Assembly (NCBI GenBank): GCA_016871175.1
Contig: VFZL01000011.1
Coordinates: forward strand, 57,797 to 121,796
Source of the DNA: Acidimicrobiia bacterium
GTDB taxonomy: Bacteria; Acidobacteriota; Vicinamibacteria; Vicinamibacterales; CAVVIG01
Length of the DNA stretch: 64,000 nt
Direction: 5' to 3'
Below the pieces are notes generated by a model. It saw only the letters and a program-made list of their open reading frames with translations. It had not been told where the DNA came from and did not search any database. The translations under genes and the position numbers were made by a program. Below, one piece after another: positions 33,710-43,334 of the stretch. Every line of letters begins with the position of its first letter. Positions within the stretch are counted from its first letter, which is position 1.

Positions 33710-34474
33710 TGATCGCCCTTGCCTGACGAAGGTCGGATCCGCGTATGGCGTGGGGTCGGCGACCTCGGCGTCGAGAAACGCATCGTGTCGCTCACGACAT
33801 TTGCTGCACACCCCGCAGTGCAGCGCGAGCGAAGCCGGTTGAGACGAGGCGACGGGATTCATGCACGAAAGCGTCAGGGCGAGCGGCACGCCGAGAGCGA
33901 CTCCCCGCCGGATCACGTCCGTCTTGCTCACCTCCGCGTATGGCGCCGCAATCGTCAGCGGGTGAGCCAGGCCCAGCGACAGCGCAACGGCCATGGCCTC
34001 GCGAAAGGTTGGCGTCGCGTCGGGAAACGGATTATCCCCGAGCGAGCCGAGCACCAGGCGACCAAGGCCCGCCACCGCGCAGTAGACCCCCGCCTTCCCG
34101 AGCAACACGACATTACGGCCAGGGAGGAACACGTCTTCGTCCGGCGTGTTGTAACCCGGCGGGCGACCAGCGACGGCCCAGTGTTCCATCCGATATACGT
34201 CACGCATGTCCACCGACAGCACGACCAGCGGTTTGATGCGAGTCGCCGTGGGCTGGTGGCGCATGGCGTGGAGGAACGCCTCGATGGTGGCGCGTTCCGC
34301 CGCTTCCCAAGCAAGGCCGGCGCCGACGTAGATCGGGTGCACCTCGCCACGGCAAGCCTCGTCGGCCAGCAGCACCGCGCTATCCAGACCGCCAGAGAGG
34401 AGGACGCCGGTGCCCTGCCGCGGCGTAACCGCGGCGTGAGACATCTGACCGATGGTGGAGGCTCGAGTTGGCAT
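33668..34474 (-). CDS. queC: 7-cyano-7-deazaguanine synthase
   Basis: A 268-aa PP-loop ATPase. GVLLSGGLDSAVLLAD is the ATP site and HCGVCSKCRERHDAF near the C-terminus is the zinc cluster. It makes preQ0 from 7-carboxy-7-deazaguanine and ammonia for queuosine or DNA modification. ATG 34474 is used; ATG 34444 is equally possible and neither has a good ribosome site. It diverges from queD with 63 bp between. On the minus strand TTGGGA and TACGAT spaced 17 bp could be its promoter. Confidence 0.9.
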   Translation of the reverse strand: MPTRASTIGQMSHAAVTPRQGTGVLLSGGLDSAVLLADEACRGEVHPIYVGAGLAWEAAERATIEAFLHAMRHQPTATRIKPLVVLSVDMRDVYRMEHWAVAGRPPGYNTPDEDVFLPGRNVVLLGKAGVYCAVAGLGRLVLGSLGDNPFPDATPTFREAMAVALSLGLAHPLTIAAPYAEVSKTDVIRRGVALGVPLALTLSCMNPVASSQPASLALHCGVCSKCRERHDAFLDAEVADPTPYADPTFVRQGRSSALKASDQDARRS

Positions 34475-34537
34475 CGGGCGCGGTGCCGCGATCGTATTGC
34501 AGTATTCTGGGAATCCCAAATAGAGGGTCTGACATTC

Positions 34538-34939
34538 ATGTACTCTGTCACCAAGCGCATCGAGTTCTGCTATGGGCATCGGCTGCTCGACTACGACGGG
34601 ATCTGCAAGCATCCTCACGGACACAACGCGCTGGCGGAAATCGAGGTGCGAACCGGAACCCTCGATAGCCGCAACATGGTCTGCGACTTCAGTGACATCA
34701 AGCGCATCGTGAAGGGCTGGATCGATCGCGAGCTGGATCACAAGATGGTGCTCCGTCACGACGACCCGCTCGTCGAACCACTCCGTGCGCTCGGAGAGCC
34801 GATGTACCTGCTCGACAGCAATCCCACAGTCGAGCGGATCGCGCGGTTGATCTTTGATGTGGCCGCGGCGGAGGGGCTTCCGGTTGTGCGCGTTCGAGTG
34901 TGGGAGACGCCGACCTCGTTTGCCGATTACGCAGGGTAG
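34538..34939 (+). CDS. queD: 6-carboxy-5,6,7,8-tetrahydropterin synthase
   Basis: A 133-aa T-fold enzyme. Zinc ligands come from EFCYGHRL and from CKHPHGHN, which also contains the catalytic Cys. CDFSDIKRIVKGWIDRELDH is a family helix. It converts dihydroneopterin triphosphate in the queuosine pathway. AGAGGG lies 7 nt before the ATG. It pairs with the divergent queC; queE is not in the window. A TGGGA-A-TCCCA palindrome (34508-34518) lies between the two genes. Confidence 0.93.
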   Translation: MYSVTKRIEFCYGHRLLDYDGICKHPHGHNALAEIEVRTGTLDSRNMVCDFSDIKRIVKGWIDRELDHKMVLRHDDPLVEPLRALGEPMYLLDSNPTVERIARLIFDVAAAEGLPVVRVRVWETPTSFADYAG

Positions 34940-35624
34940 CGTTCTGCCTTCGTTTGCGCGCGAATCACTGACGCTGGTCGCCTTCGACCTCGACGGTACG
35001 CTCGTCGACTCGCGGAGGGATATCGCGGACGCTGCGAACGAGCTGCTGGTCGCGTGCGGCGCTCAGCCGCTCGAGGAAGCGGTCATTGGTCGCATGGTAG
35101 GCGACGGAGCGGCCACGCTCGTCGCGCGGGCGTTTCACGCGGTCTTACAGCCCCCACCGCACGATGCACTGTCGCGCTTTCTCGCCTACTACGCCAAACG
35201 CGTGATCGTGCACACCCGGCCCTATCCGGGCATCTTACATGCGCTTCAGACGCTGGCTGAGCGATACCAGCTGGCGGTTCTCACGAACAAGCCGCTGGCG
35301 CCCACGCGCGCGATTCTCGATGGGTTGGGCCTGATGTCGTACTTCAAACCCGGACTCATCGTGGCCGGAGACGGTCCGTACCCGCGCAAGCCCGACCCGT
35401 CCGGCTTGCGCGCGTTGGCGGCTGCTCTGGACACGACGGTGGACGGTGCCTGCTTGGTCGGCGACTCGCTAATCGATCTCGCGACCGCCCGTGCGGCTGG
35501 TGCGGCGTGTTGTCTCGTTCGCTGGGGCTTCGGATTCGAGACCGTGTCCGAGGGCCTGCCCGAGGATGAGTTCGATCGGGTGGTCGCGGTCGACTCGCCC
35601 GCTCAATTGGTACAGTTGCTGTAG
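34920..35624 (+). CDS. HAD-family hydrolase, phosphoglycolate-phosphatase-like
   Basis: About 234 aa. HAD motif I is VAFDLDGTLVDSR, motif II VLTNKPLAP, and motif IV GDSLIDLATARAAGA, with the PRKPDPSGL lysine segment between. The helical cap matches Gph/PGPase (C1 cap). It dephosphorylates 2-phosphoglycolate or a similar small phosphate. The start is unclear: TTG 34920 overlaps the queD end by 20 nt and is the nearest in-frame start to the fold. Confidence 0.82.
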   Translation: MPITQGSVLPSFARESLTLVAFDLDGTLVDSRRDIADAANELLVACGAQPLEEAVIGRMVGDGAATLVARAFHAVLQPPPHDALSRFLAYYAKRVIVHTRPYPGILHALQTLAERYQLAVLTNKPLAPTRAILDGLGLMSYFKPGLIVAGDGPYPRKPDPSGLRALAAALDTTVDGACLVGDSLIDLATARAAGAACCLVRWGFGFETVSEGLPEDEFDRVVAVDSPAQLVQLL

Positions 35625-35782
35625 GGAATCGAGACGTGCCCGACGAGGGCTGTCACCAATCGCTGCAGGCCACGTGCGCGCCAACCCCAGGCCAGCGGCG
35701 CCACGAACGCTCTCGGTGGCACCGCAGTTGCACTTCAAGACTCTGCGTCAAGGCGCCGACGCAGATCACCTCGGGTGCGGAG

Positions 35783-36169
35783 ATGACGGAGACGAAAGGA
35801 CACCGGCCGCGAGTACTCCGAGTGGATGACTATCCTGATGCCCGCGAGATGTACAGCGAATATCTCGATTTCTCCGGGTTCGACGTCATCGAAGCCGCAA
35901 ACGGCGTCGAAGCGCTCCAGCGTGCGGCTGACGATGCGCCGGACATCATTCTGATGGACCTCTCGTTGCCCGTCATGGATGGCTGGGAGGCGACACTGCG
36001 ATTGAAGTCCGATGCCCGTACGGCCCGCATCCCCGTGGTCGCGCTGACGGGACACGCCTCGGCGGGCCTGTCGGAGAACGCTCGAGAGGCCGGATGCGAC
36101 GCCTTCGTCACCAAGCCCTGCCTCCCTGAAGATCTCGTCAAGGAGATTCGCCGGGTGCTCTCGACGTAA
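35783..36169 (+). CDS. Single-domain response regulator
   Basis: A 128-aa receiver domain with no output domain. Acidic pair in RVLRVDDYPD, phospho-acceptor Asp in ILMDLSLPVMDGW, then VVALTGHAS and the conserved Lys in FVTKPCLPEDL. Such proteins pass phosphate or bind targets directly. ATG 35783 follows GCGGAG. About 158 bp upstream hold no gene. The partner kinase is not in the window. Confidence 0.88.
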   Translation: MTETKGHRPRVLRVDDYPDAREMYSEYLDFSGFDVIEAANGVEALQRAADDAPDIILMDLSLPVMDGWEATLRLKSDARTARIPVVALTGHASAGLSENAREAGCDAFVTKPCLPEDLVKEIRRVLST

Positions 36170-36252
36170 TCAAGAAGAACGCTTCGGCCGCAAGAACCTT
36201 CCTGGTGCGAGAGGCGCAGCCATTCGGCTGTCGATCCGAATACCTGTTGGGC

Positions 36253-36930
36253 TCAGGATGGAACGACTTCGACCAGAAGTTTCGATGCCGCTCGTGCTCC
36301 GATGGTCAGTGGCGCTCGCTGTGGACCACGGAGCTTCACGGCGTCTGCCGCCCCATCTCGGCTCTCCACTTCGACGGGTTCGCCAGGCTTGAGCCCGTGG
36401 CGCTCGATGAACCGGAGAAAGGCCGGATCCTGGTCCGCAACCCGAGTGACACGCAGCGGCGTTGCGATGGGGCACGTAAGCAGACTGTCGTGATGGCCCA
36501 ATGGCAGGGTTCCGTCGGCATCGGGTATGGGATCCCCGTGCGGATCGTGTGTGGGCCTCCCCAGCATCTCGTCAATGCGTTCGATGAGGCGGTCTGAGAC
36601 GACGTGCTCGAGCTGCTCAGCCTCCTCGTGCACCTCGGCCCAACTCATGCCCATGACCTTGACGAGGAACAGTTCCACGAGACGATGCCGCCTCAGCACG
36701 AGCCCCGCGAGCTTCTCCCCAGCCGCCGTCAGGCGAACACCGCTGTATGGCTCGTATTCCGCCAGCCCCGACTCGGCCAGCGCCTTGATCATTGTCGTGG
36801 CGGTTCCAGGTGCCACGCCGAGTGCCGCGGCAACCTGCCCCATGGGCACCAAGCGAGACCCTTCGGTCAGAGCGGTCTGACCGTGGTAGATGGCTTTGAG
36901 ATAGTTCTCGACGGTGCTCGAGGGCAGCAT
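36253..36930 (-). CDS. DtxR/MntR-family metal-dependent regulator
   Basis: A 225-aa repressor with all three domains: winged helix (VENYLKAIYHGQT, VAAALGVAPGTATTMIKALAE), dimerisation/metal domain (HRLVELFLVKVMGM, WAEVHEEAEQLEHVVS) and a C-terminal FeoA/SH3-like domain. It senses Fe(II) or Mn(II) and shuts uptake genes. ATG 36930 is chosen because the fold begins directly (LPSSTVENYL); a longer in-frame start at 36984 adds no conserved sequence. Confidence 0.88.
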   Translation of the reverse strand: MLPSSTVENYLKAIYHGQTALTEGSRLVPMGQVAAALGVAPGTATTMIKALAESGLAEYEPYSGVRLTAAGEKLAGLVLRRHRLVELFLVKVMGMSWAEVHEEAEQLEHVVSDRLIERIDEMLGRPTHDPHGDPIPDADGTLPLGHHDSLLTCPIATPLRVTRVADQDPAFLRFIERHGLKPGEPVEVESRDGAADAVKLRGPQRAPLTIGARAASKLLVEVVPS

Positions 36931-37089
36931 GCTTGAGCCGCTATTATCTCCGCGTCGGACCTTTCGCCCAACCGGCCCGCTCACGTCTGCTAATGAACGA
37001 GGAGGCTTGAGCCGACATGCTTATCTGGAACGCCTTGCGTTGCTATGTTCCACACCACTGTGTGGAGGTGCAGGAGCGTGCAGAGATCC

Positions 37090-39528
37090 ATGTCAGATAC
37101 CGCCATGAGCCTCGTCCCATCCCTCCTGCAGGCGATCGTTCGCGTCGACGGCGAAGCGCTCGTGATGCACGTTGGCGAGAAGCCGTACGTCGTGTCACCG
37201 AACGGGCAAATCGACCTCGCGACACGCGGTCTCACGTTCGACGCCGTCAACGGACTCGTCTCGCAGCTGCTGCCCGCCGACGCGTTGCAGTCGCTCGTGG
37301 ACGTCGGGGCCACGCAGTACGAGTTGCCCCCGTTCGGCGAATTTCCTGGCGATCGCTTCACTGTCACAGCCGCACGAGGCGGCGACGACGTGTGGGCCGA
37401 GATTCGTCGGCGCATTGCCCATGACGAGGAACTTGCGCCCGTGGCGCTCTTCCCCAGCCTGTCGTCGATGCCGCCGAGCGCTGCGGCACCGTCTGTTTCT
37501 GGTCAAGACGACGACGAGTTGATGTTGCCGCAGGAGGGGCAGCTCTGGCCCGACGCCGAGGCGAGGGTCGAGCCCTCTCGCCAGCCCGAATTCTCCGATG
37601 ACGACTTGCGCATCGACGTGCCCGACCTGGTGCTGGCCGCGTCGGTCCCGCCGGTTTCGCCGGCCGTCATCCCGGCCCCGCAACCGGTCGCCCAGGAAGC
37701 GCCTTAGGCCGCACCGCCGATTGTCGAGCCTGCGGTGTGGCCCGTGATCGATCCGGCCCCCGCAATCGAGGCGCGGACGCCCGAGGTCTTCAGCGCACAA
37801 GCCCCGCCGCCACGAGCGGAGCAGCTCTCGCGTGCGGCCGCGACCACGCCCGGGCCCAACGAATCGCAGAAGGCGATCGCCTCTTGGCTGGCCGCCTTCT
37901 CGCCCGCGAGTTTGTTGCCGCGATTCGAGCCGGCTCGAACGCCTGAGGCGCCAGCGCCGCCAGCTACTGTGATGCCGCCAGCGGCGATCGAACCGCCGGA
38001 TGCCCCCGTGGTGCCGGTCGTCTCGTTGTCGGCCGTCGCTGTTGCCCCCGCTGCCCACGTCGCTTCGGTTGCGCCCATCACTCCGCCAGTCCCCGTGGTG
38101 CCGCCGGCCCCCCCGATCGAGGTCGAGGAGATCGCACAGGAGATCGCGATACCCGCGGCGGCGGTGCTGCCGGTCGCCGTCCCGGTGCCCGTCGCGCCGT
38201 TCGTGCCGCGTCCCCTCGATCCGCCAGCGGCTCAGTCGCGCGAGGACCGCACCGCACCCACGCCGCTGCCAGTCCTCGTGAAACCATCGTTCGCTGCCTA
38301 TCGAGAGGGTGAAGCCAAGATGTCCACGCCACAAGACTTCGTTCCGTTCCCTTCGCATGCCGAACCGGCTCAGTCCGCGGTCGTATTGCCGATCGTTCGT
38401 AGTGGACGAGAGGCGATGACTTCAGAGCCCTCTGTCGCTCCGCTCGAACGCCTTCTGCGCCTTGCCGCTTCGCGAGGCGCCACGGCACTCTTCATCTGCT
38501 CTGGATCGAAGCCGTCCGTTCGCCTCGATGGCGACGTCCAGTTTCTGGACGGCACCGCCGCTCTCAGCGCGCAGGAGATCGAGTCGCTCCTGCGTGGCGT
38601 GACCCCCGAAAGCGCGGCCGACGCTGGGGGGATCGGATCGATCGAGTGGGTGTGGGAACTGGCCGACCTCGGCTCGGTGCGCTGCAGCACCTTCCATGAC
38701 CAACGCGGTCCAGGCGCGGTGTTCCGGATCGTGCCGGTGCGGCCGCAGTCGGCAGCCCAGCTTGGCCTCTCGCGCGAGATTCAGGCGCTGGTCGGCGAAG
38801 CCGAGGGCTTGGTGCTGGTCTCCGGCCCACGCGCGAGCGGCAAGAGCACGTTGATCTCGTCGATGGTTGATCTCATCAACCGGACGCGTCGCGACTACGT
38901 CATCACGTTCGAGAGCGAAGTCAATGTCGTGCACGAGCGTCACGGCGCGTTCATCAGCCAGCGCGAGGCGCACGGCGGCAGCGACGAGGTGGCCGCGGCC
39001 GCTCGGGCGGCACTCCGCGAGCATCCGGACGTGCTCGTCATCGACGATTTGCTTCGAACCCCGGCGCTGATGAGCGTGGCGCTCGACGCCGCTGCCGGCG
39101 GTCAGCAGGTCATCGGCAGCGTGCCGGCCCACCACGCGACCGGAGCGGTGGAGCGTCTGATCGACCTCTACCCTCCCGAGCATCGCCGTCAGGTACAGCT
39201 CTCCCTCGCGCAGAATCTGCGCGGCGTGGTGAGCCAGGTGCTGCTGCGAAAGTCGGGCGGCGGCCGTGTGGCGGCTCGCGAAATCCTGCTCAACACGCCG
39301 ATGGTGTCGGGCATCCTTGCCGAGGGCCGGATGGCGCATCTTCCGAGGGCCATCGAGGGCGGTCGCCAGAGCGGCATGGTGCCCCTCAACGACGCGCTCG
39401 TGGCCTTCGTGCAGAGCGGCGCCGTCGACGTACGCGAGGCGTATCGCCGGTCTGTTGACCGGGCTGGACTGCTCGACCTGCTCAAGCGTCAGGGGATTGA
39501 CACATCCTTCGTGGAGCGGCTGGCTTAG
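37090..39528 (+). pseudogene. PilT-like ATPase with long Pro/Ala linker, interrupted by TAG at 37705-37707
   Basis: Read through codon 206 (TAG) the frame gives 812 codons. Residues about 7-110 resemble the PilT N-terminal sensor domain. A long Pro/Ala-rich linker follows, containing the amber. A second sensor-like domain comes near 440-550 and then the ATPase: GPRASGKST (579-587, Walker A), SQREAHGGSDE, and HPDVLVIDDLLRT at the Walker B place, where PilT normally has a GEMRD. SVPAHHATGAVERLIDLYP matches the His box. It is a secretion-ATPase relative of retraction motors. Without read-through, only the front domain is made; ATG or GTG codons after the stop could restart the ATPase. Confidence 0.72.
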
Positions 39529-39594
39529 TCAATCGGGGCTCAGCCCGCAGGTCTCTCACTCCAGGAGGGGCCAACGTGGCTCGCACGGCGCCCC

Positions 39595-40035
39595 TCATCG
39601 CTCGACGAACGGTTCCAGCTCCGTCGCCAGGAACGTCAGCACGTCCTCCTCGGTGATGTCCCGCACGGGACATCGCCGAATGGGGCGGCCGGTGTCGAGC
39701 ACGTGCCGCCCGCGCGTCCGTCGCGTGTATCCCATCACCCAAGGTCCGTCGGCGGCATCCTCCTCGGTCTCTGTGGCCAGCGTGATCTCGATGTAGTCGT
39801 CCCCCGAGCGCTCCGACGCGAGGCGAACCGCGCCACTCGGCGTCATCACGGTGAAGGGATAGCCCGCGGCTTTGAGTGCGCCAGCCACCTGTCGACACAG
39901 CGGGACGATCGCCTGGTCGAGCAACGTCGCGAACTCCTGATGGGCCGTGTCGGTGCGTGCGCGGCGGTCCTGCGCGCGCCGCTTCGCCCGTTCGATGGCG
40001 TCGGTGACCCACTTGCGGACGATGACCGTCTCCAC
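39595..40035 (-). CDS. Uncharacterised protein coupled to the CaiB gene
   Basis: A 146-aa protein. The N-terminal half is helical and basic (VRKWVTDAIERAKRRAQDRR); the C-terminal half looks like beta strands (YIEITLATETEED, WVMGYTRRTRGRHVLDTG, IRRCPVRDITEEDVLTF). I recognise no family. GTG 40035 overlaps the TAG of the CoA-transferase gene, so translation is coupled. It converges with the PilT-like gene 66 bp away. Confidence 0.6.
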   Translation of the reverse strand: METVIVRKWVTDAIERAKRRAQDRRARTDTAHQEFATLLDQAIVPLCRQVAGALKAAGYPFTVMTPSGAVRLASERSGDDYIEITLATETEEDAADGPWVMGYTRRTRGRHVLDTGRPIRRCPVRDITEEDVLTFLATELEPFVER

Positions 40036-41213
40036 TAGATGACTCCCTGCGTGCGCAACCCCTCCACATCGGCGGGCGTCAGGCGAAGGTCGTTCACGAG
40101 CACGTCCGCGGTGTGTTGCCCCAGGGTCGGCGGCGCCGAGCGGATCGACACAGGCGTCTCGGAGAACTTGAGCGGAGTGCCCAGCACCCGAAGCCGACCC
40201 AGCGTCGCGTGGTTCACGTCTGCGACCATGTGTCGCGCCGCGACCTGGGGATCGGCGAAGAGCTCCGCCAAGTCTCGAACGGATCCGCACGGTACGCCGG
40301 CCGCGTTCAGCGCCTCGATCCAGTGCGCACGCGTCCGGGTCTTCAGGCGCTCGGCGAGGATCGGCCGCAGCTGCGCGTATCCTGCCACGCGCTGTCGGTT
40401 CGTGGCGTAGGCGTCCCCCAGGTCCAGCTCTGCGACGCGACAGAATCGGCGCCAGAGATCGTCGTTCCCCACAGCGAGGACGAATTCGCCATCCGAAGCG
40501 CCGAAGGTCTCATACGGCACGATCGTCGGGTGCCGATTGCCGAGACGTCCTGGTGCGGCGTCGGTGGCGAAATAGATCCCGGCCTGATAGGTGAGCAGCG
40601 CGGCGACGGAGTCGAGCATACCGATATCGATGACTTGGCCGCGGCCAGTCCGTTCGCGTGCGAAGAGCGCGGCGGTGATGCCCTGCGCGGCGAACATTCC
40701 CGTGGCCACATCGGCGATGGCCACCCCCAATCGGTACGCTGACCCGTCGCTCGGCCCGGTGATGCTCATCAACCCGGCTTCGCCCTGCATGACCGCGTCG
40801 TAGCCGGGTTCTTCGCGGCGGGGGCCGGTGTGCCCGAAGCCGGAGATCGAGCAATAGACCAGGCGCGGGTGACGTGCCGTCAGCGTGGCTCCGTCAAGGC
40901 CCAGCTTGTCCAAGGTGCCGGGACGGAAGTTCTCGACCAGCACGTCCGCCCAAGCGATCAGCTCGTTGAGGATGCGACGGCCGTCTGGATGTTTGAAGTC
41001 GAGCGTCACGCTCTCCTTGTTCCGGTTGATGCTGAGAAAGTACGCGCTTTCGGTACCTTGAAACGGGGGGCCCCAGGCGCGGGTGTCGTCACCCTTGCCG
41101 GGCTGTTCCACCTTGATGACGCGAGCACCCATGTCTGCCAGCAGCATCGTGCAGTACGGGCCCGAGAGCACGCGTGTGAGGTCGAGGACGTTGATACCGT
41201 CGAGCGGAGTCAT
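40035..41213 (-). CDS. Class III CoA-transferase (CaiB/BaiF family)
   Basis: A 392-aa enzyme. Opening LDGINVLDLTRVLSGPYCTM and ADMGARVIKVEQPGKGDD are family hallmarks. The active-site Asp lies in EPGYDAVMQGEAGLMS. These enzymes move CoA between organic acids through a glutaryl/aspartyl anhydride; the substrate cannot be assigned here. It diverges from the SIMPL gene and is coupled to the small protein downstream. Confidence 0.9.
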   Translation of the reverse strand: MTPLDGINVLDLTRVLSGPYCTMLLADMGARVIKVEQPGKGDDTRAWGPPFQGTESAYFLSINRNKESVTLDFKHPDGRRILNELIAWADVLVENFRPGTLDKLGLDGATLTARHPRLVYCSISGFGHTGPRREEPGYDAVMQGEAGLMSITGPSDGSAYRLGVAIADVATGMFAAQGITAALFARERTGRGQVIDIGMLDSVAALLTYQAGIYFATDAAPGRLGNRHPTIVPYETFGASDGEFVLAVGNDDLWRRFCRVAELDLGDAYATNRQRVAGYAQLRPILAERLKTRTRAHWIEALNAAGVPCGSVRDLAELFADPQVAARHMVADVNHATLGRLRVLGTPLKFSETPVSIRSAPPTLGQHTADVLVNDLRLTPADVEGLRTQGVI

Positions 41214-41249
41214 CTTCTAAACTATACCGGTATGCGTAACTAGGCTCAT

Positions 41250-41963
41250 ATGCGCACGCTCATCCTCGTGCTCTGGCTCTGGCTGCCGCCGCTCGCCGCA
41301 CCTCTCGCGGCGCAGGACACTCCGTCTAGCGGGAACCCGCTCTCCGTGCCTTCCATCGTCACGACGGGCGAGGCGATCGTTCGCCGCGCACCGGATCAGG
41401 CCTTCGTGACCGCGGCGGTCGAGACCCGCTCGCGCACGCCCCGTGACGCGCAGCAGCAAAACGCCATGACGATGACCGCGATGCTGCAGAAAGTGGCGAC
41501 GGCCGGCCTTCCGAAAGACGCCATCCGGACACTCGGCTACACCATTCATCAGGATGTGGACTTCGTGAACGGCAGACGGGTTCCGCGAGACTTCACCGCG
41601 CGCAACGCCGTCGAGATCCGGGTGGATGCGGTCGAGCGCACCGGAGAAGTCATCGACGCTGCGATGCAGGGTGGAGCGACCGCCGTCGAGAACGTTCGGT
41701 ATGACCTGAAAGAGCGGAGCGCCCTCGAGCGCGAGGCGCTGCGGCTGGCGGTCGTCGATGCCCGCGCACGCGCCGATGCGGCGGCCGCTGGCGCTGGGCA
41801 GACGGTGGTCCGCGTCCTCCGAATCGACGACACGCGCAAGCCCGAATACCCACGGCCGATGATGGCGGCGCGCGTAGCCATGGCGGATGCGCCGACCACG
41901 CCGATTGAGCCAGCCACAATCGAGATTCGATCGAGCGTGACGCTGACCGTTGCGATCAAGTGA
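41250..41963 (+). CDS. SIMPL-domain (DUF541) exported protein
   Basis: A 237-aa protein with a signal peptide (LILVLWLWLPPLAAPLAAQ). The mature part follows the DUF541 pattern: VTTGEAIVRRAPDQAFVTAAV, then an amphipathic helix, LGYTIHQDVDF and VEIRVDAVERTGEVIDAAMQ. Family members are periplasmic and have poorly known roles, some in oxidative stress. Its stop shares GTGA with the next start, so translation is coupled to the DNA glycosylase. Confidence 0.85.
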   Translation: MRTLILVLWLWLPPLAAPLAAQDTPSSGNPLSVPSIVTTGEAIVRRAPDQAFVTAAVETRSRTPRDAQQQNAMTMTAMLQKVATAGLPKDAIRTLGYTIHQDVDFVNGRRVPRDFTARNAVEIRVDAVERTGEVIDAAMQGGATAVENVRYDLKERSALEREALRLAVVDARARADAAAAGAGQTVVRVLRIDDTRKPEYPRPMMAARVAMADAPTTPIEPATIEIRSSVTLTVAIK

Positions 41964-42622
41964 CCTTCCTTGACGAGCGGTACACGGCGCCCCGTGCGTT
42001 GACCTCGGACGATTACCGCCGAGCACGACGGCATCTCATGCGCGTCGATCCCGTGCTGGGAACCGTCGTGCGCGCCGTGGGCCCTTGCCGGCTCCGCGAA
42101 CGGCGACGGTCGGACCATCTCACGGCTCTGGTGTCGGCCATCGTCAATCAACAGCTGTCGACCAGGGCGGCGGCGACGATCTTCGGACGCCTGCTCGCGC
42201 TCTTCCCGGACGGTGAGATTCCGGACGCGGCCGCCATCGCCGGCCTCGATGACGCGAGCCTGCGCGGGGCCGGCCTGAGCCGCCAGAAGGTCGGCTATCT
42301 GCGCGATCTGTGTGCGCGGATTGGCGACGGTCGGTTGCGGCTCGACGAGCTCGACGTGCTGCCAGAAGAGGTGGTTGCCGAGCGCTTGACCGCTGTGAGA
42401 GGGTTCGGACCATGGACCGCCCACATGTTCCTGATGTTCCGACTGCATCGCCCCGACGTCCTGCCGGTTGGCGATCTCGGGATCGTCACCGCGGTCCAGC
42501 GCCTCTACCGGCTTGGCAAACGTCCAGACCCTCAGCGGCTCGCGAAGATTGGAGAGCCGTGGCGACCCTATCGGACCGTCGCGAGCTGGTACCTCTGGCG
42601 ATCGCTCGAGATCGGTGACTAG
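41960..42622 (+). CDS. DNA-3-methyladenine glycosylase II (AlkA-like)
   Basis: A 220-aa HhH-GPD glycosylase. The helix-hairpin-helix region is AVRGFGPWTAHMFLMF and the catalytic Asp is in LPVGDLGIVTAVQRL. SAIVNQQLSTRAAATIFGRL is a family helix. It removes alkylated purines. It lacks the AlkA N-terminal TBP-like domain, as in many short bacterial forms. GTG 41960 overlaps the SIMPL stop by 4 nt; it converges with the methyltransferase gene by 4 nt. Confidence 0.9.
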   Translation: MTFLDERYTAPRALTSDDYRRARRHLMRVDPVLGTVVRAVGPCRLRERRRSDHLTALVSAIVNQQLSTRAAATIFGRLLALFPDGEIPDAAAIAGLDDASLRGAGLSRQKVGYLRDLCARIGDGRLRLDELDVLPEEVVAERLTAVRGFGPWTAHMFLMFRLHRPDVLPVGDLGIVTAVQRLYRLGKRPDPQRLAKIGEPWRPYRTVASWYLWRSLEIGD

Positions 42623-43263
42623 CGAAGACCAACGACCACAAGAAACCCGAGCGCGATCTCGAGCAGTGTGCTCCGCTCACTGGCGAGCGTGTCGCGCCAG
42701 GAGTAGCCCGTGTGGGCCGAGGCTTGGGCCGGCGCGGCGAGAGCCGCGGGCTCTCGTCGACGTAGGTTTGGCGCCCAGCGTGGAACGGCCGACATGTACG
42801 CGCGATACGGCGGGCCCATTCGCGCCAGAAGCAGTTCCTCCTCCCATCGTACGATGGCGTGATATTCGAGTGCGAGCAGCACGCAGACCATTGGTGCGAG
42901 CCAGAGAAGCCCGGCGGCAAGGGTGAAGCCGACCCACAGCGCCATGTTGCCGAGGTAGAGTGGGTTCCGGACGTAGGCGAACGGCCCCGTTGAGATGAGG
43001 GGGCCGAGGCGCTCGCCGCGCGTGCGAGAGATGACACCGATGTGGTGCACCGCCCACAGGCGGAGCATCTCGCCGGCCGCCACGAGTGCCACGCCAAGCC
43101 AGAGTCGCTCCGCTGAACCGCTTGACGTGCGCAGCAGCAACAGGAGCGAGACGATGGGAATGGGCAGCCAGCTCCGCCGCTTGAACAGCCAGCCGCCCAG
43201 GCGGACAACCACGTCGCGCTCCTGTGCCGAGGCGCTGATCGGGGTGGCCGAACCTGAGGACAT
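42619..43263 (-). CDS. Isoprenylcysteine carboxyl methyltransferase-family membrane protein
   Basis: A 214-aa protein with about five hydrophobic segments. The SAM-binding signature is GPFAYVRNPLYLGNMALWVG, and EYHAIVRWEEELLLARMG is the conserved C-terminal motif of ICMT/PEMT-like enzymes. In bacteria the methyl acceptor is usually unknown, possibly a phospholipid. It diverges from the cysteine synthase gene with 71 bp between. Confidence 0.83.
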   Translation of the reverse strand: MSSGSATPISASAQERDVVVRLGGWLFKRRSWLPIPIVSLLLLLRTSSGSAERLWLGVALVAAGEMLRLWAVHHIGVISRTRGERLGPLISTGPFAYVRNPLYLGNMALWVGFTLAAGLLWLAPMVCVLLALEYHAIVRWEEELLLARMGPPYRAYMSAVPRWAPNLRRREPAALAAPAQASAHTGYSWRDTLASERSTLLEIALGFLVVVGLR

Positions 43264-43293
43264 GCGGGTGGAGCCGAGTATACCAACGTCTGA

Positions 43294-43314
43294 TATAATC
43301 CCGGACTACTCCGG
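43294..43314 (+). promoter_or_regulatory. Candidate promoter and operator of the cysteine synthase-isc gene block
   Basis: A perfect TATAAT (43294-43299) lies 35 bp before the cysteine synthase ATG, though no good -35 is seen. The inverted repeat CCGGA / TCCGG (43301-43305 and 43310-43314) falls where transcription would begin. A weak -35 with an operator at the start site would suit an activated or repressed promoter. The Rrf2-family protein encoded downstream is a candidate binder. Confidence 0.4.
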
Positions 43315-43334
43315 TCGCATATCGACCTGATAGA

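Noticed and set aside
34475..34537. preQ1 riboswitch between queC and queD
   Set aside because: Only an 11-bp TGGGA-A-TCCCA palindrome is seen; the stem, C-rich loop and A-rich tail of known preQ1 switches are absent.
1717..37707. Amber (TAG) reassignment to an amino acid
   Set aside because: Many intact genes in the window end at TAG with normal family lengths, so TAG is a working stop; three separate disruptions fit better.
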